A stretch of DNA of 64,000 nt, taken from NCBI GenBank assembly GCA_001899685.1, contig MKWG01000023.1, positions 1 to 64,000 on the forward strand. The letters run 5' to 3'. The notes under the pieces were generated by a model. That model was not told the origin of the DNA and made no database searches. It worked only from the letters and a program-made list of their open reading frames with translations. The stretch comes from Sphingobacteriales bacterium 44-15. Lineage in GTDB: Bacteria > Bacteroidota > Bacteroidia > Chitinophagales > Chitinophagaceae. The position numbers were made by a program, and so were the translations under genes. Each line of letters opens with the position of its first letter. Within the stretch, counting starts at the first letter, position 1. Of the stretch, positions 8,059 to 17,592 are shown piece after piece.

Positions 8059-8631
8059 ATGAATATCGGTTTATATTTCGGATCATTTAATCCCATACAT
8101 CACGGGCATCTTATTATTGCGAATTTTATTGCTGAAAATACAGCGCTCGACCAGGTTTGGTTTGTAGTGTCCCCGCAGAATCCGTTCAAGATTTCTTCCA
8201 CGCTGTTAAACGAATATCACCGGCTCCATCTTGTCAGGCTGGCTATAGACGGAGAGCGGAAGCTCAAAGCTACAGATATTGAATTCCATCTGCCCAAACC
8301 ATCTTATACCGTAGACACCCTCGCCTACCTTGAAGAAAAATACCCGGAGCATCAATTTTCAATAGTTATGGGCAGCGACAGTTTTCAGAATATTGAAAAA
8401 TGGAAAAATTCCCCGGTTCTACTCCAGCGATATCCTATTTACATTTACAAAAGAGCCGGTTTTGAAATAACTCCTATTCCCGGCGCAACTTTGTATCCTG
8501 TAGATGCCCCCTTGCTTGAAATATCGGCTACTTATATAAGAAATTGTATAAAAGAAAGAAAATCAATACGTTACCTTGTTCCAGATCTGGTAAAGGAGGA
8601 AATTGAAAAATACCATTATTACAGGAAATAG
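8059..8631 (+). CDS. nadD: Nicotinate-nucleotide adenylyltransferase
   Basis: The 190-residue enzyme adenylates nicotinate mononucleotide, the second-last step of NAD synthesis. The nucleotidyltransferase motif GSFNPIHHGH is at residues 8-17 (HxGH core 14-17) and the second motif ISATYIR at 155-161, where the ATP phosphates bind. MGSDSFQNIEKW is the usual substrate loop. It follows feoA by 16 bases. The TAG stop lies within the first bases of a hairpin-repeat copy (copy d), so the repeat boundary touches the gene end. Confidence 0.96.
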   Translation: MNIGLYFGSFNPIHHGHLIIANFIAENTALDQVWFVVSPQNPFKISSTLLNEYHRLHLVRLAIDGERKLKATDIEFHLPKPSYTVDTLAYLEEKYPEHQFSIVMGSDSFQNIEKWKNSPVLLQRYPIYIYKRAGFEITPIPGATLYPVDAPLLEISATYIRNCIKERKSIRYLVPDLVKEEIEKYHYYRK

Positions 8632-8722
8632 TGTTATGTCAGACGTGAAACGACAAATGTGAGGTACGCACGTTTATCGGCTCACTTCTCACGAAAATAC
8701 TACAAATTATTGTTGACTTAAC
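8628..8722. repeat. Dispersed hairpin element, copy d (near full length, inverted)
   Basis: It starts TAGTGTTATGTCA at the nadD stop and ends ATTATTGTTGACTTAACT. Read on the minus strand it follows the order of the full copy at 27133-27241: GTCAACAATAATTT, then CGTGAGAAGTGAG, then TCACATTTGTCGTTTCACG. It lies at the convergent nadD/chrA junction. Confidence 0.75.
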
Positions 8723-8729
8723 TCTGGCA

Positions 8730-9986
8730 TCAGAAGATCCATCCCAGCAAAAGGCAGGCAACGGTAACAAGAGGCGCCGGCAGCCTGGTAAAAGTCAGCA
8801 AAAGAAAGGTTCCGGCGATCACCCCGATATTCAGGAGGCTTACCATCGAAGATTCATTTGCTTCAAAAATGGCAATGTCTTTCATAAGAAATAAGGTAGA
8901 GGCAGCCATGATGCCTACAACTGCAGCGTTAATACCCTTCAGGGCGCGGTAAATGCCGCTGTATTTTTTAAGATTGTTCCACACCGGAAAAAAGAAAAGC
9001 ACCAGTAACGCGCTTGGCAAAAAAACACCGAAAGTGCCGATCAGGCAACCCAATACCTGCATCCCTTTTCCTTCCGGTTTAAGAGCTTCTCCCCCCACAA
9101 AAGCCGAAAAGGAAAAAGTAGGGCCCGGCATAGCACGAACAATTCCGGCGCCGGTCAAAAATTCATTTTTATCTATACGAAGCACATTTTTATTATTGGT
9201 CTGTATCCGCTCGGTGTTAGGACGTACAACGTATTGTTCATACATCATTGGCATCAGCACATCCCCTCCTCCGAAAACGAGGCTGCCAAAGCGGTAAGTA
9301 TTCTCAAAAAGATTGAAAGCCTTCCTCCCCTGCCACTCATTTTTACGGGCCAGCTCGCTGCATGTTCCGGCAATGATGAAAATGAGGAAGAAAATAACAA
9401 TATTGCCCCATTTTATAGGTCTTGGCTCTACTATCTCCCGCATTACTTTTTTCTCTGTAAAATTGGTGATCAGCCCTCCCAGCAGGATGGCGCCGGGAAA
9501 AACAAAAGGAGATTTGAATAAGAAATAAGTCAGGATCATAACAATGGTCATGATTATCCGGGCCACTTTGTTTTTTGCGACCAGGGTAAAAGCCCGGAAG
9601 GTGGCAAAAGCCAGGAACCCTACTGCCATTGGTTTTATGAACCTGAAAATATCATTCTGCAGGGAAGCATTGCCCAGGTAGTTGAGTAAAAAGGAAAAAG
9701 CGCTCATCAGCAGGCAGGCAGGCAGGATCCAGAGCATTAATGTAATGATAGCCAGCGGGAGCCGCCCCCGTTTGTAGCCGATCAGCGTAATGATCTGCGT
9801 GGAAGAAGCTCCCGGCAGCAACTGGCAAAAGGCATTATATTCCAGCAATTCCTGTTCTGTAATGTCTTTTCTTTTTGCCACAAAAGTTTTCATCATCATC
9901 CCAAAATGCCCCTGGGCTCCGCCAAAAGCAGTAATGCTGTACAGGATAACAGCTTTCAGAAAAGGGATATGTCGAAGCAGCGTCAA
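8730..9986 (-). CDS. chrA: Chromate transporter family protein (long-chain CHR)
   Basis: The 418-residue membrane protein has two homologous CHR halves. The N-terminal half has the conserved [12 protein letters not shown] (residues 20-31) and [18 protein letters not shown]; the second half has [17 protein letters not shown] and [24 protein letters not shown]. About ten hydrophobic segments are visible. Characterised members export chromate by proton exchange; others carry unknown anions, so the substrate here is not proven. It lies 50 bases downstream of the 2-oxoglutarate oxygenase on the same strand, so the two may form an operon. Confidence 0.9.
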   Translation of the reverse strand: MTLLRHIPFLKAVILYSITAFGGAQGHFGMMMKTFVAKRKDITEQELLEYNAFCQLLPGASSTQIITLIGYKRGRLPLAIITLMLWILPACLLMSAFSFLLNYLGNASLQNDIFRFIKPMAVGFLAFATFRAFTLVAKNKVARIIMTIVMILTYFLFKSPFVFPGAILLGGLITNFTEKKVMREIVEPRPIKWGNIVIFFLIFIIAGTCSELARKNEWQGRKAFNLFENTYRFGSLVFGGGDVLMPMMYEQYVVRPNTERIQTNNKNVLRIDKNEFLTGAGIVRAMPGPTFSFSAFVGGEALKPEGKGMQVLGCLIGTFGVFLPSALLVLFFFPVWNNLKKYSGIYRALKGINAAVVGIMAASTLFLMKDIAIFEANESSMVSLLNIGVIAGTFLLLTFTRLPAPLVTVACLLLGWIF

Positions 9987-10036
9987 AAGGAATAGATTAA
10001 GTGCAAAAGATAAAATGATCGCGCCTGCTGAAGGCT

Positions 10037-10981
10037 TTATTTTTTCAACCCGATCTCACGCAGTCTTTCGTCCAGATACTCCCCTGCCGTAGCGTCTGGG
10101 TATGCTTTGGGATGATCTGCATCCACACAGCTTTCAAGACAGGCCAACGACATCCTGCTCCGGGGGTGTAAGAAAAAAGGAATGGAAAACCGGGACGTGT
10201 GCCAAAGCTCTCTGGGAGGGTTCACTACCCTGTGAGTGGTGCTTTTTAGTTTATTATTAGTGAGGCGCTGCAGCATATCACCAACATTCACTACTATCTG
10301 GTCGGGCAATGAAGTAACGGGTACCCATTGTCCATTCTTGGATAATATTTGCAGCCCGTCTGCACTTGCACCAACAAGCAGTGTGATAAGATTAATATCT
10401 TCATGCTGTTCTGACCTGATAGCGGACCTGGGCTCTTCAATGATTGGCGGATAATGAATAGCCCTGAGTATGGAATTGCCGTTATGAATTTTTGCATCAA
10501 AGAAATCGCGGTCAAGACCAAGATACAGCGCAATAGCCTGCAATAACGCCCCGCCGGAATATTCAAAAGCCCGGAATGCTTTATAAAAGGATTCGTCAAA
10601 TCCCGGGATCTCCGGGACGGGAACATTTGGAGGATATTCCTTCTTTACTTCATCCCCGTCTTCAACGATTTGCCCGTACTGGAAAAACTCCTTCAGATCC
10701 GGGGCATCGCTGCCCTTGGCATGTTCTTTCCCGAAAGACGTATAGCCCCGCTGACCGGCTAAGCCGGGAACTTCATATTTCTCTTTTTCCTGCCGGGGTA
10801 AGGAAAAAAATTGTTGTACCTGCTTATAAAGCGTGTCAATGAGCTCCGCGGGAATGCCATGGTTTTTAACTGCTACAAACCCCACTTCTTCATAAGCTTT
10901 TCCTAATTGCTGTACGAAGCTTTGTTTACTTTCCTCTGTGCCATGGATGAAATCTGCCAGGTCAACCACCGGGATATTCAT
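10037..10981 (-). CDS. 2-oxoglutarate/Fe(II) oxygenase, isopenicillin-N-synthase-like
   Basis: The 314-residue product has the DIOX_N region at its start ([19 protein letters not shown]) and the 2OG-Fe(II) oxygenase core after it. The metal ligands are H193 and D195 (in [12 protein letters not shown]) and H250 (in [11 protein letters not shown]), and the 2-oxoglutarate-binding R264 and S266 are in SRFSIPFF. The set resembles flavonol synthase, ethylene-forming enzyme and isopenicillin N synthase, but the substrate cannot be predicted. The start at 10981 gives the standard N-terminus; an upstream ATG would add 13 residues. It is probably transcribed with chrA and is divergent from the stress protein. 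Confidence 0.87.
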   Translation of the reverse strand: MNIPVVDLADFIHGTEESKQSFVQQLGKAYEEVGFVAVKNHGIPAELIDTLYKQVQQFFSLPRQEKEKYEVPGLAGQRGYTSFGKEHAKGSDAPDLKEFFQYGQIVEDGDEVKKEYPPNVPVPEIPGFDESFYKAFRAFEYSGGALLQAIALYLGLDRDFFDAKIHNGNSILRAIHYPPIIEEPRSAIRSEQHEDINLITLLVGASADGLQILSKNGQWVPVTSLPDQIVVNVGDMLQRLTNNKLKSTTHRVVNPPRELWHTSRFSIPFFLHPRSRMSLACLESCVDADHPKAYPDATAGEYLDERLREIGLKK

Positions 10982-11068
10982 ATTCGTGAATTTAAAAGTT
11001 ATATAATGAGGTAAAGACAAAATTTTGTATGAAATTAGTGTCTTATCTATTTAAAAAAGCTTTCAGCG

Positions 11069-11914
11069 ATGGAAACAATCATTTTACCTACGGATTTTTC
11101 ACCTGTTGCTACCAATGCCATGAATTATGCCGTGGATATGGCAATGGAACTGAATGCGTCTCTTTTGCTCTTTCATGTATACCAGATACCGGTATCCTAT
11201 AACAGTAATACGGAAGAAGTCATACCGTTACCGGTGATTGATATTAATGAGCTGGAAAAAATAAATAAGGAAAGATTGTCTTCGCTGAAAGAAGAGATTG
11301 AGCATGTTACTTCCGGGAAAATAAAAATTTTTACCCAGCTCAAAATAGGGGTGCTGGTAAATGAGCTGGAAGCGTTATGTGAAACGGTTCACCCCTTTGC
11401 TGTAGTAATGGGCAATAAGGGCGCCGGATTAATAGAAAGGCTGCTGGTAGGAAGTTCGGCCCTTTCAACAATAAGACATTTAAACTGGCCGGTTTTGATC
11501 GTTCCTCCCGGAGCGGCGTTCAAAGGCCTGCAAAAGATCGGGTATACCTGTGATTTTAAAAATGTGTCTGACACCACGCCTGTGGATATTCTTAAAGAAT
11601 GGACTAAGGCTTTCGGGGCGGAGCTTGAGATACTGAATGTTAATTATAATAAGGACAGCCTGGATAAAAGAAGCCGGGAACAGGAAGCGGTGATGAAATC
11701 AATTTTGGGAGAAATAAACCCCAAATTCTTCTTCATTAATAACCAGGATATAGAAAAGGGGGTGCACGAATTTGCGGAAAGCAATAATGTGGACCTGCTT
11801 ATTGTGGTACCGAAAAAGCACAATTTACTGGAAAACCTTTTTCAGAAGAGCCATTCCAAAGAGCTGGTCTTTCATTCCCATATTCCTATATTATCTGTTC
11901 ATAGGAACGGGTGA
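11069..11914 (+). CDS. Universal stress protein, two Usp domains
   Basis: The 281-residue protein has an N-terminal Usp domain (about 1-145) beginning METIILPTDFSPVATNAMNYA and a more divergent second Usp-like domain (about 150-281). The first carries the ATP-binding pattern G-2x-G-9x-GS in GNKGAGLIERLLVGSS (about residues 115-130), followed by WPVLIVPPGA. Such tandem Usp proteins bind ATP and help survival under stress; the precise role is unknown. The TGA stop falls in the first word of a hairpin-repeat copy. Confidence 0.9.
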   Translation: METIILPTDFSPVATNAMNYAVDMAMELNASLLLFHVYQIPVSYNSNTEEVIPLPVIDINELEKINKERLSSLKEEIEHVTSGKIKIFTQLKIGVLVNELEALCETVHPFAVVMGNKGAGLIERLLVGSSALSTIRHLNWPVLIVPPGAAFKGLQKIGYTCDFKNVSDTTPVDILKEWTKAFGAELEILNVNYNKDSLDKRSREQEAVMKSILGEINPKFFFINNQDIEKGVHEFAESNNVDLLIVVPKKHNLLENLFQKSHSKELVFHSHIPILSVHRNG

Positions 11915-11973
11915 AACGACAAACGATAAACGTGAAACTTTCACGCCTTTCGTCTTCCCTTAACACAACACTA
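11909..11973. repeat. Dispersed hairpin element, copy e
   Basis: It starts GGGTGAAACGACAAACGATA at the usp stop codon and ends TTAACACAACACT, the variant terminal word of the family. It lies at the convergent usp/asnS junction. Confidence 0.6.
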
Positions 11974-11995
11974 TAGTAATAAATAAACCTCCCGG

Positions 11996-13432
11996 TCAGA
12001 ACGCCGCATTTTTAGGCGTTCTGGGGAAAGGGATGACATCCCGGATATTGCTCATGCCGGTAACAAACTGCACCATACGCTCAAAACCAAGCCCGAACCC
12101 GGCATGCGGCACTGTTCCAAACCGTCTTGTATCCAAATACCAGGACAATTCTTCCTGCGGGACATTCATTGCTTTCATGCGGGCTTCCAGTTTTTCCAGC
12201 CGCTCTTCTCTTTGCGACCCGCCAACGATCTCGCCGATGCCCGGTGCAAGGATATCCATAGCGGCAACGGTCTTGCCGTCATCATTCTGCCGCATATAAA
12301 AAGCTTTGATGGCAGCAGGATAATCCGTAACGATCACCGGTTTTTTAAAATGCTTTTCTACCAGGTAACGCTCATGTTCGCTTTGCAGATCCATGCCCCA
12401 TTTTACTTCGTACTGGAATTTTTTCTTCTTATAGGGCGGAGACAGCAGCAGGATATCTACTGCCTCGGTATATGTGATCCGTTCAAACGCATTATTCAGT
12501 ACAAACTCCAGTTTTGACAGCAAATTCATTTCACTTCTTTTGTCCTGGGGAAGTTGCTTTTCTTCCTCCATAAGCCGTTGTTGCAGGAAATCAAGGTCTT
12601 CTCTGTTATGCTCCATGGCATAGCGGATAATGTATTTTATGAATTCCTCCGCGAGGTTCATGTTGTCTTCCAGGTCGCAGAAAGCCATTTCGGGCTCTAT
12701 CATCCAGAATTCCGCAAGATGACGGGGGGTGTTGCTGTTTTCAGCCCTGAAAGTAGGACCAAATGTATATATCTCTCCCAGCCCGGTGGCGCCCAGCTCT
12801 CCTTCCAGCTGACCGCTCACGGTAAGATTGGTAGCCCGGCCAAAAAAGTCTTCTTTATAATTCACCTCTCCGTCTGCTGTGCGGGGTGTATTGTCAAACG
12901 GCAGTGTAGTTACTTTAAACATTTCCCCGGCGCCTTCCGCATCGCTCGCTGTTATAATAGGAGTGTGCAAGTAGACAAACCCTTTTTCATTGAAGAATTG
13001 ATGGATGGCAAAAGCGAGGCTGTGCCTGACCCGGAAAACAGCGCCAAAAGTGTTGGTACGGAATCTCAGGTGGGCAATTTCTCTTAAAAACTCCAGGCTG
13101 TGCTTTTTAGGCTGAAGGGGATATTTTTCTGCATCGCTGTCTCCCAAAATGATGATCTCACCGGCTTTGATCTCCATCTGCTGTCCCTTGCCAAGCGAAG
13201 GAACAAGCTGTCCCGAGACTTTAAGAGCGGCAGAGATCGTTATTCGTCTGAGCAGCGCCTCATCGAATTTTCCAAGCTCGGTTACTACCTGGATATTGCT
13301 GTTGGTGGATCCGTCGTTCAGGGCAATGAACTGATTGTTCCTGAAACTTTTCACCCATCCCATTACGGTTACCTGCTGCCCGGAAGGCTGCCCACCAAGC
13401 AGTTTTTTTATTTTTATCCGTTTATTGAACAT
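11996..13432 (-). CDS. asnS: Asparaginyl-tRNA synthetase
   Basis: This 478-residue class II synthetase charges tRNA-Asn. The N-terminal OB-fold anticodon-binding domain (about 1-115) has [20 protein letters not shown]. The catalytic domain holds motif 2-type sequence [26 protein letters not shown] and motif 3 [15 protein letters not shown] near the C-terminus, followed by [13 protein letters not shown]-type sequences such as [13 protein letters not shown] are present. A full-length repeat copy and a minus-strand promoter-like word (TATCTTTG, 13586-13593) lie upstream. Confidence 0.96.
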   Translation of the reverse strand: MFNKRIKIKKLLGGQPSGQQVTVMGWVKSFRNNQFIALNDGSTNSNIQVVTELGKFDEALLRRITISAALKVSGQLVPSLGKGQQMEIKAGEIIILGDSDAEKYPLQPKKHSLEFLREIAHLRFRTNTFGAVFRVRHSLAFAIHQFFNEKGFVYLHTPIITASDAEGAGEMFKVTTLPFDNTPRTADGEVNYKEDFFGRATNLTVSGQLEGELGATGLGEIYTFGPTFRAENSNTPRHLAEFWMIEPEMAFCDLEDNMNLAEEFIKYIIRYAMEHNREDLDFLQQRLMEEEKQLPQDKRSEMNLLSKLEFVLNNAFERITYTEAVDILLLSPPYKKKKFQYEVKWGMDLQSEHERYLVEKHFKKPVIVTDYPAAIKAFYMRQNDDGKTVAAMDILAPGIGEIVGGSQREERLEKLEARMKAMNVPQEELSWYLDTRRFGTVPHAGFGLGFERMVQFVTGMSNIRDVIPFPRTPKNAAF

Positions 13433-13466
13433 AATTGATCTATGTTAAAAGCCGGGGAAGCCCTCT

Positions 13467-13559
13467 AATGCCATGTCAACAATAATTTTTCGTGTTTCTT
13501 TGTGAGAGGTGAGACTTGCCTGCCGGCAGGTCTGCCGTTTCACCTTTGACACAACACCA
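13467..13559. repeat. Dispersed hairpin element, copy f (near full length) with nested palindrome
   Basis: It starts CCATGTCAACAATAATTTTT and ends CACCTTTGACACAACACC. The middle carries an extra palindromic word, TTGCCTGCCGGCAGG. It sits in the divergent asnS/rho gap. The rest of that gap (13560-13790) is an AT-rich untranslated region before rho in which I see no gene. Confidence 0.7.
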
Positions 13560-13790
13560 GTCGCCTCCCGTTTAAAAAAGTGGAGCAAAGATAAGAGGGA
13601 AAAAATTTTTTACTTTATCGAAATTTGGCGTATTATTGCGCAGGAATCAGACTGATCAGTTCTACTCAAGCTCCGGGATTTTTTCAGTTTTACCATTCCG
13701 CACCTTTTTCATTCAACCAAAAATTCATTTCAACATTTTCTCTTTCAAAGTAACAGGTGTTTGATGAGATATTAAACCTATAGTGTATTT

Positions 13791-15440
13791 ATGTACGATA
13801 TCCTCCAACTGAACGACATGCTCGTTCCTGAGCTGCTTGATATAGCAGAACAACTAAGCATTGCTAACGCTAAAAAGCTTGACAAGCAAGAACTGATATA
13901 TAAAATATTGGACAAACAGGCAATCGTCAACAGTGCCGGCGCCTCAGACAAAGCAGAAGAAAAGACAAGACGCAGGCGGGTGGTAAAGACCACCACCGCC
14001 AACAGCACGGAAGAAGCCATCGTGGAATCCGAACCGGCAAAACCGGCGGCAGCCCCTCAGAGAAAAAGGAAAGCGGTTGGCGACGCAGAAAAGAAAGGAG
14101 AGAAAAAGATAATCAAGAAAGCCAAAACGCCTCCTGTTGCAGGGGAAGACGCTCCGGAAGAAGAAAAGCTGCCATTGCTTGACCTGCCTGATATAGAGCC
14201 GGAAGATCAGCCGGAAGGAATACCCGAAGTAACCGTCTCTGTCGAAGAACCCCAGGTAGCAGAAGAGCCGCAGACAGAGCGGAAGAGCTATCCGCAGCGC
14301 CGCGACCAGGCGTTTAATATAGAGTTTGACGGGATAGTGATGAGCGAAGGAGTCCTGGAAATGATGCCTGACGGCTATGGTTTCCTGCGGAGCAGCGATT
14401 ATAATTATCTTTCTTCCCCTGATGATATTTACGTCTCCCCTTCACAGATCAAGCTCTTCGGGTTAAAAACCGGGGATACGGTATCCGGCGCTGTTCGTCC
14501 GCCCAAAGAAGGAGAAAAATATTTCGCGCTGTTAAAGGTAGAAGCCATCAACGGCAAGTCGCCTGAAGAAGTGCGGGACCGGGTTCCATTCGATTACCTG
14601 ACGCCTCTTTTCCCGTTTGAGAAGCTTAATCTTTTTACCCAGCCCTCGCTGTACAGCACGAGGATGATAGATCTGTTTACGCCTATAGGCAAGGGTCAGC
14701 GCGGACTGATCGTAGCCCAGCCCAAGACCGGTAAAACGGTTTTGCTAAAGGATATTGCCAATGCTATAGCAGAAAATCATCCCGAGTGTTATATGATGAT
14801 CGTGCTGGTAGACGAAAGGCCGGAAGAAGTGACCGATATGGAGCGAAGCGTAAGAGCGGAAGTGATAGCCTCAACCTTTGATGAGCCGGCCGAGAAGCAT
14901 GTTAAGGTTTCTACCATTGCGCTGCAAAAAGCGAAACGCCTGGTGGAATGTGGTCATGATGTGGTCATCCTGCTGGATTCGATCACCCGTTTGGCAAGGG
15001 CTCATAATACCGTAGCTCCTGCATCAGGCAAGGTGCTTTCCGGCGGTGTGGAAGCCAATGCCATGCAGAAGCCCAAACAGTTTTTTGGCGCAGCCAGGAA
15101 AATAGAAAACGGAGGCTCTCTTACTATACTGGCAACAGCATTGATAGATACCGGTTCAAAAATGGACGAGGTCATCTTTGAGGAATTTAAGGGAACGGGT
15201 AATATGGAGCTTCAGTTGGACAGGAGATTGGCCAACAGGAGGATCTTCCCTGCCATTGACCTGGTTGCTTCTTCTACAAGGCGCGAAGACCTTTTGCTCG
15301 ACAGAGATGTGCTGAAGAGGATGCACCTGCTCCGGAATTATCTCGCCGATATGAATTCGGAAGAAGCTATGAATGAATTGCTGAAACGTATGCGCGGCAC
15401 CAAAGACAACCAGGAGTTCCTGGCAAGCATGAACAGCTAA
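13791..15440 (+). CDS. rho: Transcription termination factor Rho
   Basis: The 549-residue hexameric RNA helicase ends untranslated transcripts. It starts with a Rho_N helical domain (about 1-45), followed by a Lys/Arg/Glu/Pro-rich insertion of about 120 residues. The RNA-binding cold-shock-like domain comes next ([20 protein letters not shown], about 180-260), then the ATPase core with Walker [10 protein letters not shown] (about 310), [24 protein letters not shown] and the C-terminal [15 protein letters not shown]. The insertion makes it about 130 residues longer than E. coli Rho, which I recall as common in Bacteroidota. It stands alone with a long leader. Confidence 0.96.
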   Translation: MYDILQLNDMLVPELLDIAEQLSIANAKKLDKQELIYKILDKQAIVNSAGASDKAEEKTRRRRVVKTTTANSTEEAIVESEPAKPAAAPQRKRKAVGDAEKKGEKKIIKKAKTPPVAGEDAPEEEKLPLLDLPDIEPEDQPEGIPEVTVSVEEPQVAEEPQTERKSYPQRRDQAFNIEFDGIVMSEGVLEMMPDGYGFLRSSDYNYLSSPDDIYVSPSQIKLFGLKTGDTVSGAVRPPKEGEKYFALLKVEAINGKSPEEVRDRVPFDYLTPLFPFEKLNLFTQPSLYSTRMIDLFTPIGKGQRGLIVAQPKTGKTVLLKDIANAIAENHPECYMMIVLVDERPEEVTDMERSVRAEVIASTFDEPAEKHVKVSTIALQKAKRLVECGHDVVILLDSITRLARAHNTVAPASGKVLSGGVEANAMQKPKQFFGAARKIENGGSLTILATALIDTGSKMDEVIFEEFKGTGNMELQLDRRLANRRIFPAIDLVASSTRREDLLLDRDVLKRMHLLRNYLADMNSEEAMNELLKRMRGTKDNQEFLASMNS

Positions 15441-15448
15441 ATATAATT

Positions 15449-15512
15449 ATCGTGAGAGGTGAAACGGAAGAAGTGAGACAAGACTTTCACCTTTCACGTC
15501 TCTCGTTTGACG
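15449..15512. repeat. Dispersed hairpin element, copy g
   Basis: The words TATCGTGAGAGGTGAAACGG and TTTCACCTTTCACGTCTCTC can pair across a short middle. It lies at the convergent junction of rho and the LON-domain gene. Confidence 0.65.
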
Positions 15513-15519
15513 CGGACCC

Positions 15520-16176
15520 CTACTGCCCGCCGCCGATATCGTCAAAGTCAAAGGAAGACAGGTTCCTGAAATGCCCGTTCATCTTTATTTTTTCCTTCAG
15601 ATTTTCTGTTTCGTTAAGCACGGGAATGATTTTATTGATATGCCGTTTTAAATATTCCTGCCGCTGGCTTTCCTGCAACAGTCCCAGCATTTCATATTCT
15701 TCTTCCAGGCTGAGCCCGCAATGATGGGCTATATCGTAAGATGTGAGCGCTGATTCCGGCTTTTTATAATGTTTGGAAACTTTAAGCAGCCGGTGCATCT
15801 CCTTTAATCCCGCCAGCACTTTCTTCATCAGCTCTTCGTTTCCTGAAAGGTCATTACCGGGGTAATTGACAATAGCCCCGCTGAAAAGTTTGGATGGAAC
15901 ACTTTTAATGATCTCCAGGATCCTGAAAACGGCAACGCCCTTTGTACGAATATCCATTTCTCCGGTTTCATAGGTTTTTACAATTTCCTGCACTTTTACC
16001 AGTGTGCCCCAGTCCCCGATCTTTTTATTGATAACAGCGGGGATACCAAAAGGCTTGGCATCGCCAAAACATTCCCTGATAAGCTGCTTATAACGGGGCT
16101 CAAAAATGTGGAGGTTCAGCTCTTCTGAAGGGAATACTACCACGTTCAAAGGAAATATCGGGATAAAGTTGGTCAT
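15520..16176 (-). CDS. LON substrate-binding-domain protein
   Basis: The 218-residue protein corresponds to the N-terminal domain of Lon proteases without ATPase or protease parts. It begins FIPIFPLNVVVFPSEELNLHIFEPRYKQLIREC, the classical LON-domain opening, with GTLVKVQEIVKTYETGEMDI typical of the middle. Stand-alone members are widespread, but their role is unclear. It follows birA by 35 bases on the same strand. Confidence 0.88.
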   Translation of the reverse strand: MTNFIPIFPLNVVVFPSEELNLHIFEPRYKQLIRECFGDAKPFGIPAVINKKIGDWGTLVKVQEIVKTYETGEMDIRTKGVAVFRILEIIKSVPSKLFSGAIVNYPGNDLSGNEELMKKVLAGLKEMHRLLKVSKHYKKPESALTSYDIAHHCGLSLEEEYEMLGLLQESQRQEYLKRHINKIIPVLNETENLKEKIKMNGHFRNLSSFDFDDIGGGQ

Positions 16177-16211
16177 TCCTTAAATGATTCTATAGTTCGA
16201 AAATAAGCAGC

Positions 16212-16952
16212 TCACACTATCCATTCTACAGATCCCCATGACAACTGGCTGTGGACCGGATGGTTTGTCAACAGGGACCCCCGGGGGCTTACCCCTTCTA
16301 CCTTTGCACGGAACCCGGCGCCCGTCATTCTGAAATTTACTTCTTCATTCAGCTTATACATGGCTGCCGTATAGTCTTTTAATATGTCATTGTTGGCGCC
16401 GGACAAAAGCTGCCGGTATCTTTTTTCTAAAAATGTACACAATGCCCTTGCTAACAGAATGACATCAAATTTTTTGCCTGTAATACCGGAAAGAGAAACC
16501 GCTTTTTCAGAAAAGGGTCCAAAATCAGCCTGGTTGATATTTACACCAATGCCGATCACTGCGATACGCCATTTTTGGTTACGTACCTGGTTTTCTATCA
16601 GGATGCCGCCTGCCTTTCTGTCACCCCAAAAAATATCATTTGGCCATTTGATACAGGTTTTTTTACCGGCATAGTGTTGAAAAAAATCAAAAACGCCAAG
16701 CGCCACCGCAGCCACAAGCAAAAAAGGGTTGGAAGGAGACAGGGAAACCGGGTGTGTTAGTATGCTCATGGTGATATTTTCACCGGGTTGTGTTATCCAT
16801 TGCTTGTTCCGCTGCCCCTTACCTCGGGTTTGATCAAGGGCCAGGTATACATCTCCGTGGTTTGCCAAACCAGCATGTACCTCCCTCATGGCATAGTTGT
16901 TGGTGCTATCCACACTGGTTAAAATGGTAAATCGCCGGCCCAATGATTGCAT
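16212..16952 (-). CDS. birA: Biotin--[acetyl-CoA-carboxylase] ligase
   Basis: The 246-residue enzyme makes biotinyl-AMP and attaches biotin to carboxylase carrier domains. It has VDSTNNYAM (14-22), the adenylate-binding loop as GKGQRNKQW (44-52, normally GRGRxGRxW), KWPNDI (102-107) and K113 in RKAGGILIE. There is no N-terminal helix-turn-helix, so it is a ligase rather than a repressor. It is divergent from rsfS and followed by the LON-domain gene. Confidence 0.94.
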   Translation of the reverse strand: MQSLGRRFTILTSVDSTNNYAMREVHAGLANHGDVYLALDQTRGKGQRNKQWITQPGENITMSILTHPVSLSPSNPFLLVAAVALGVFDFFQHYAGKKTCIKWPNDIFWGDRKAGGILIENQVRNQKWRIAVIGIGVNINQADFGPFSEKAVSLSGITGKKFDVILLARALCTFLEKRYRQLLSGANNDILKDYTAAMYKLNEEVNFRMTGAGFRAKVEGVSPRGSLLTNHPVHSQLSWGSVEWIV

Positions 16953-17094
16953 ACCAGAATACCGAATTAATTACTATTTTTGAGCAAGTTAGACAATAAG
17001 AACAATAATAATAGTGGCCTTCTTTGCAGGATGCTTTTAAAATATAAATCAACCCCCTGTAAACAAAAGGGGTAAACTTAAAAATTCATTTCTA

Positions 17095-17496
17095 TTGACA
17101 GCATTACAGGTGTTAACTGAACGCCCCAAACGTACAGCCAGGTTGACGAGGAACAGCAAGCTTTTTAAAACGATCATCAACGCTATCCGGAATAAAAAAG
17201 GTGAAAATATAGTATCCCTGGACTTGAGAAAGGTGCAGGAAGCGGTAGCAGACTTTTTTATTGTTTGCGAAGCATCCAGCAATGTTCAGGTAAAAGCCAT
17301 AGCAGATGCTATAGAGGAAGAAGTAAAGCAGAAATGTGAAGAATTGCCTTACAGGCATGAAGGGTACCAGGCGCTGCAGTGGGTGCTTATAGATTATGTT
17401 AACATAGTTGTACATATCTTTCAGCAGGAAAACCGGAAGTTTTATAAGCTGGAAGAAATGTGGAATGACGCCGACCGGATGGAGCATGAATCCTAA
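17095..17496 (+). CDS. rsfS: Ribosome silencing factor RsfS
   Basis: The product (133 residues from the TTG at 17095) binds uL14 and keeps the 30S and 50S subunits apart when nutrients are short. Family blocks are LFKTIINAI, IVSLDLRKVQEAVADFFIVCEASSNVQVKAIAD, EGYQALQWVLIDYVNIVVHIF and FYKLEEMWND. The frame has no ATG between an in-frame stop at 17038 and the conserved domain, so translation must begin at a non-ATG codon: TTG 17095 or GTG 17110. A TATTTTTG box lies about 120 bases upstream near 16972. ftsH follows 96 bases later on the same strand. Confidence 0.9.
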   Translation: MTALQVLTERPKRTARLTRNSKLFKTIINAIRNKKGENIVSLDLRKVQEAVADFFIVCEASSNVQVKAIADAIEEEVKQKCEELPYRHEGYQALQWVLIDYVNIVVHIFQQENRKFYKLEEMWNDADRMEHES

Positions 17497-17592
17497 CCGG
17501 TTTAAATGCATTTAGTATTAGTATATAATAAGAGATGGTAAAATAAATATTACTGTTATCTGTTTTAATTAAAATTCAAGAGAAGACGTTTT

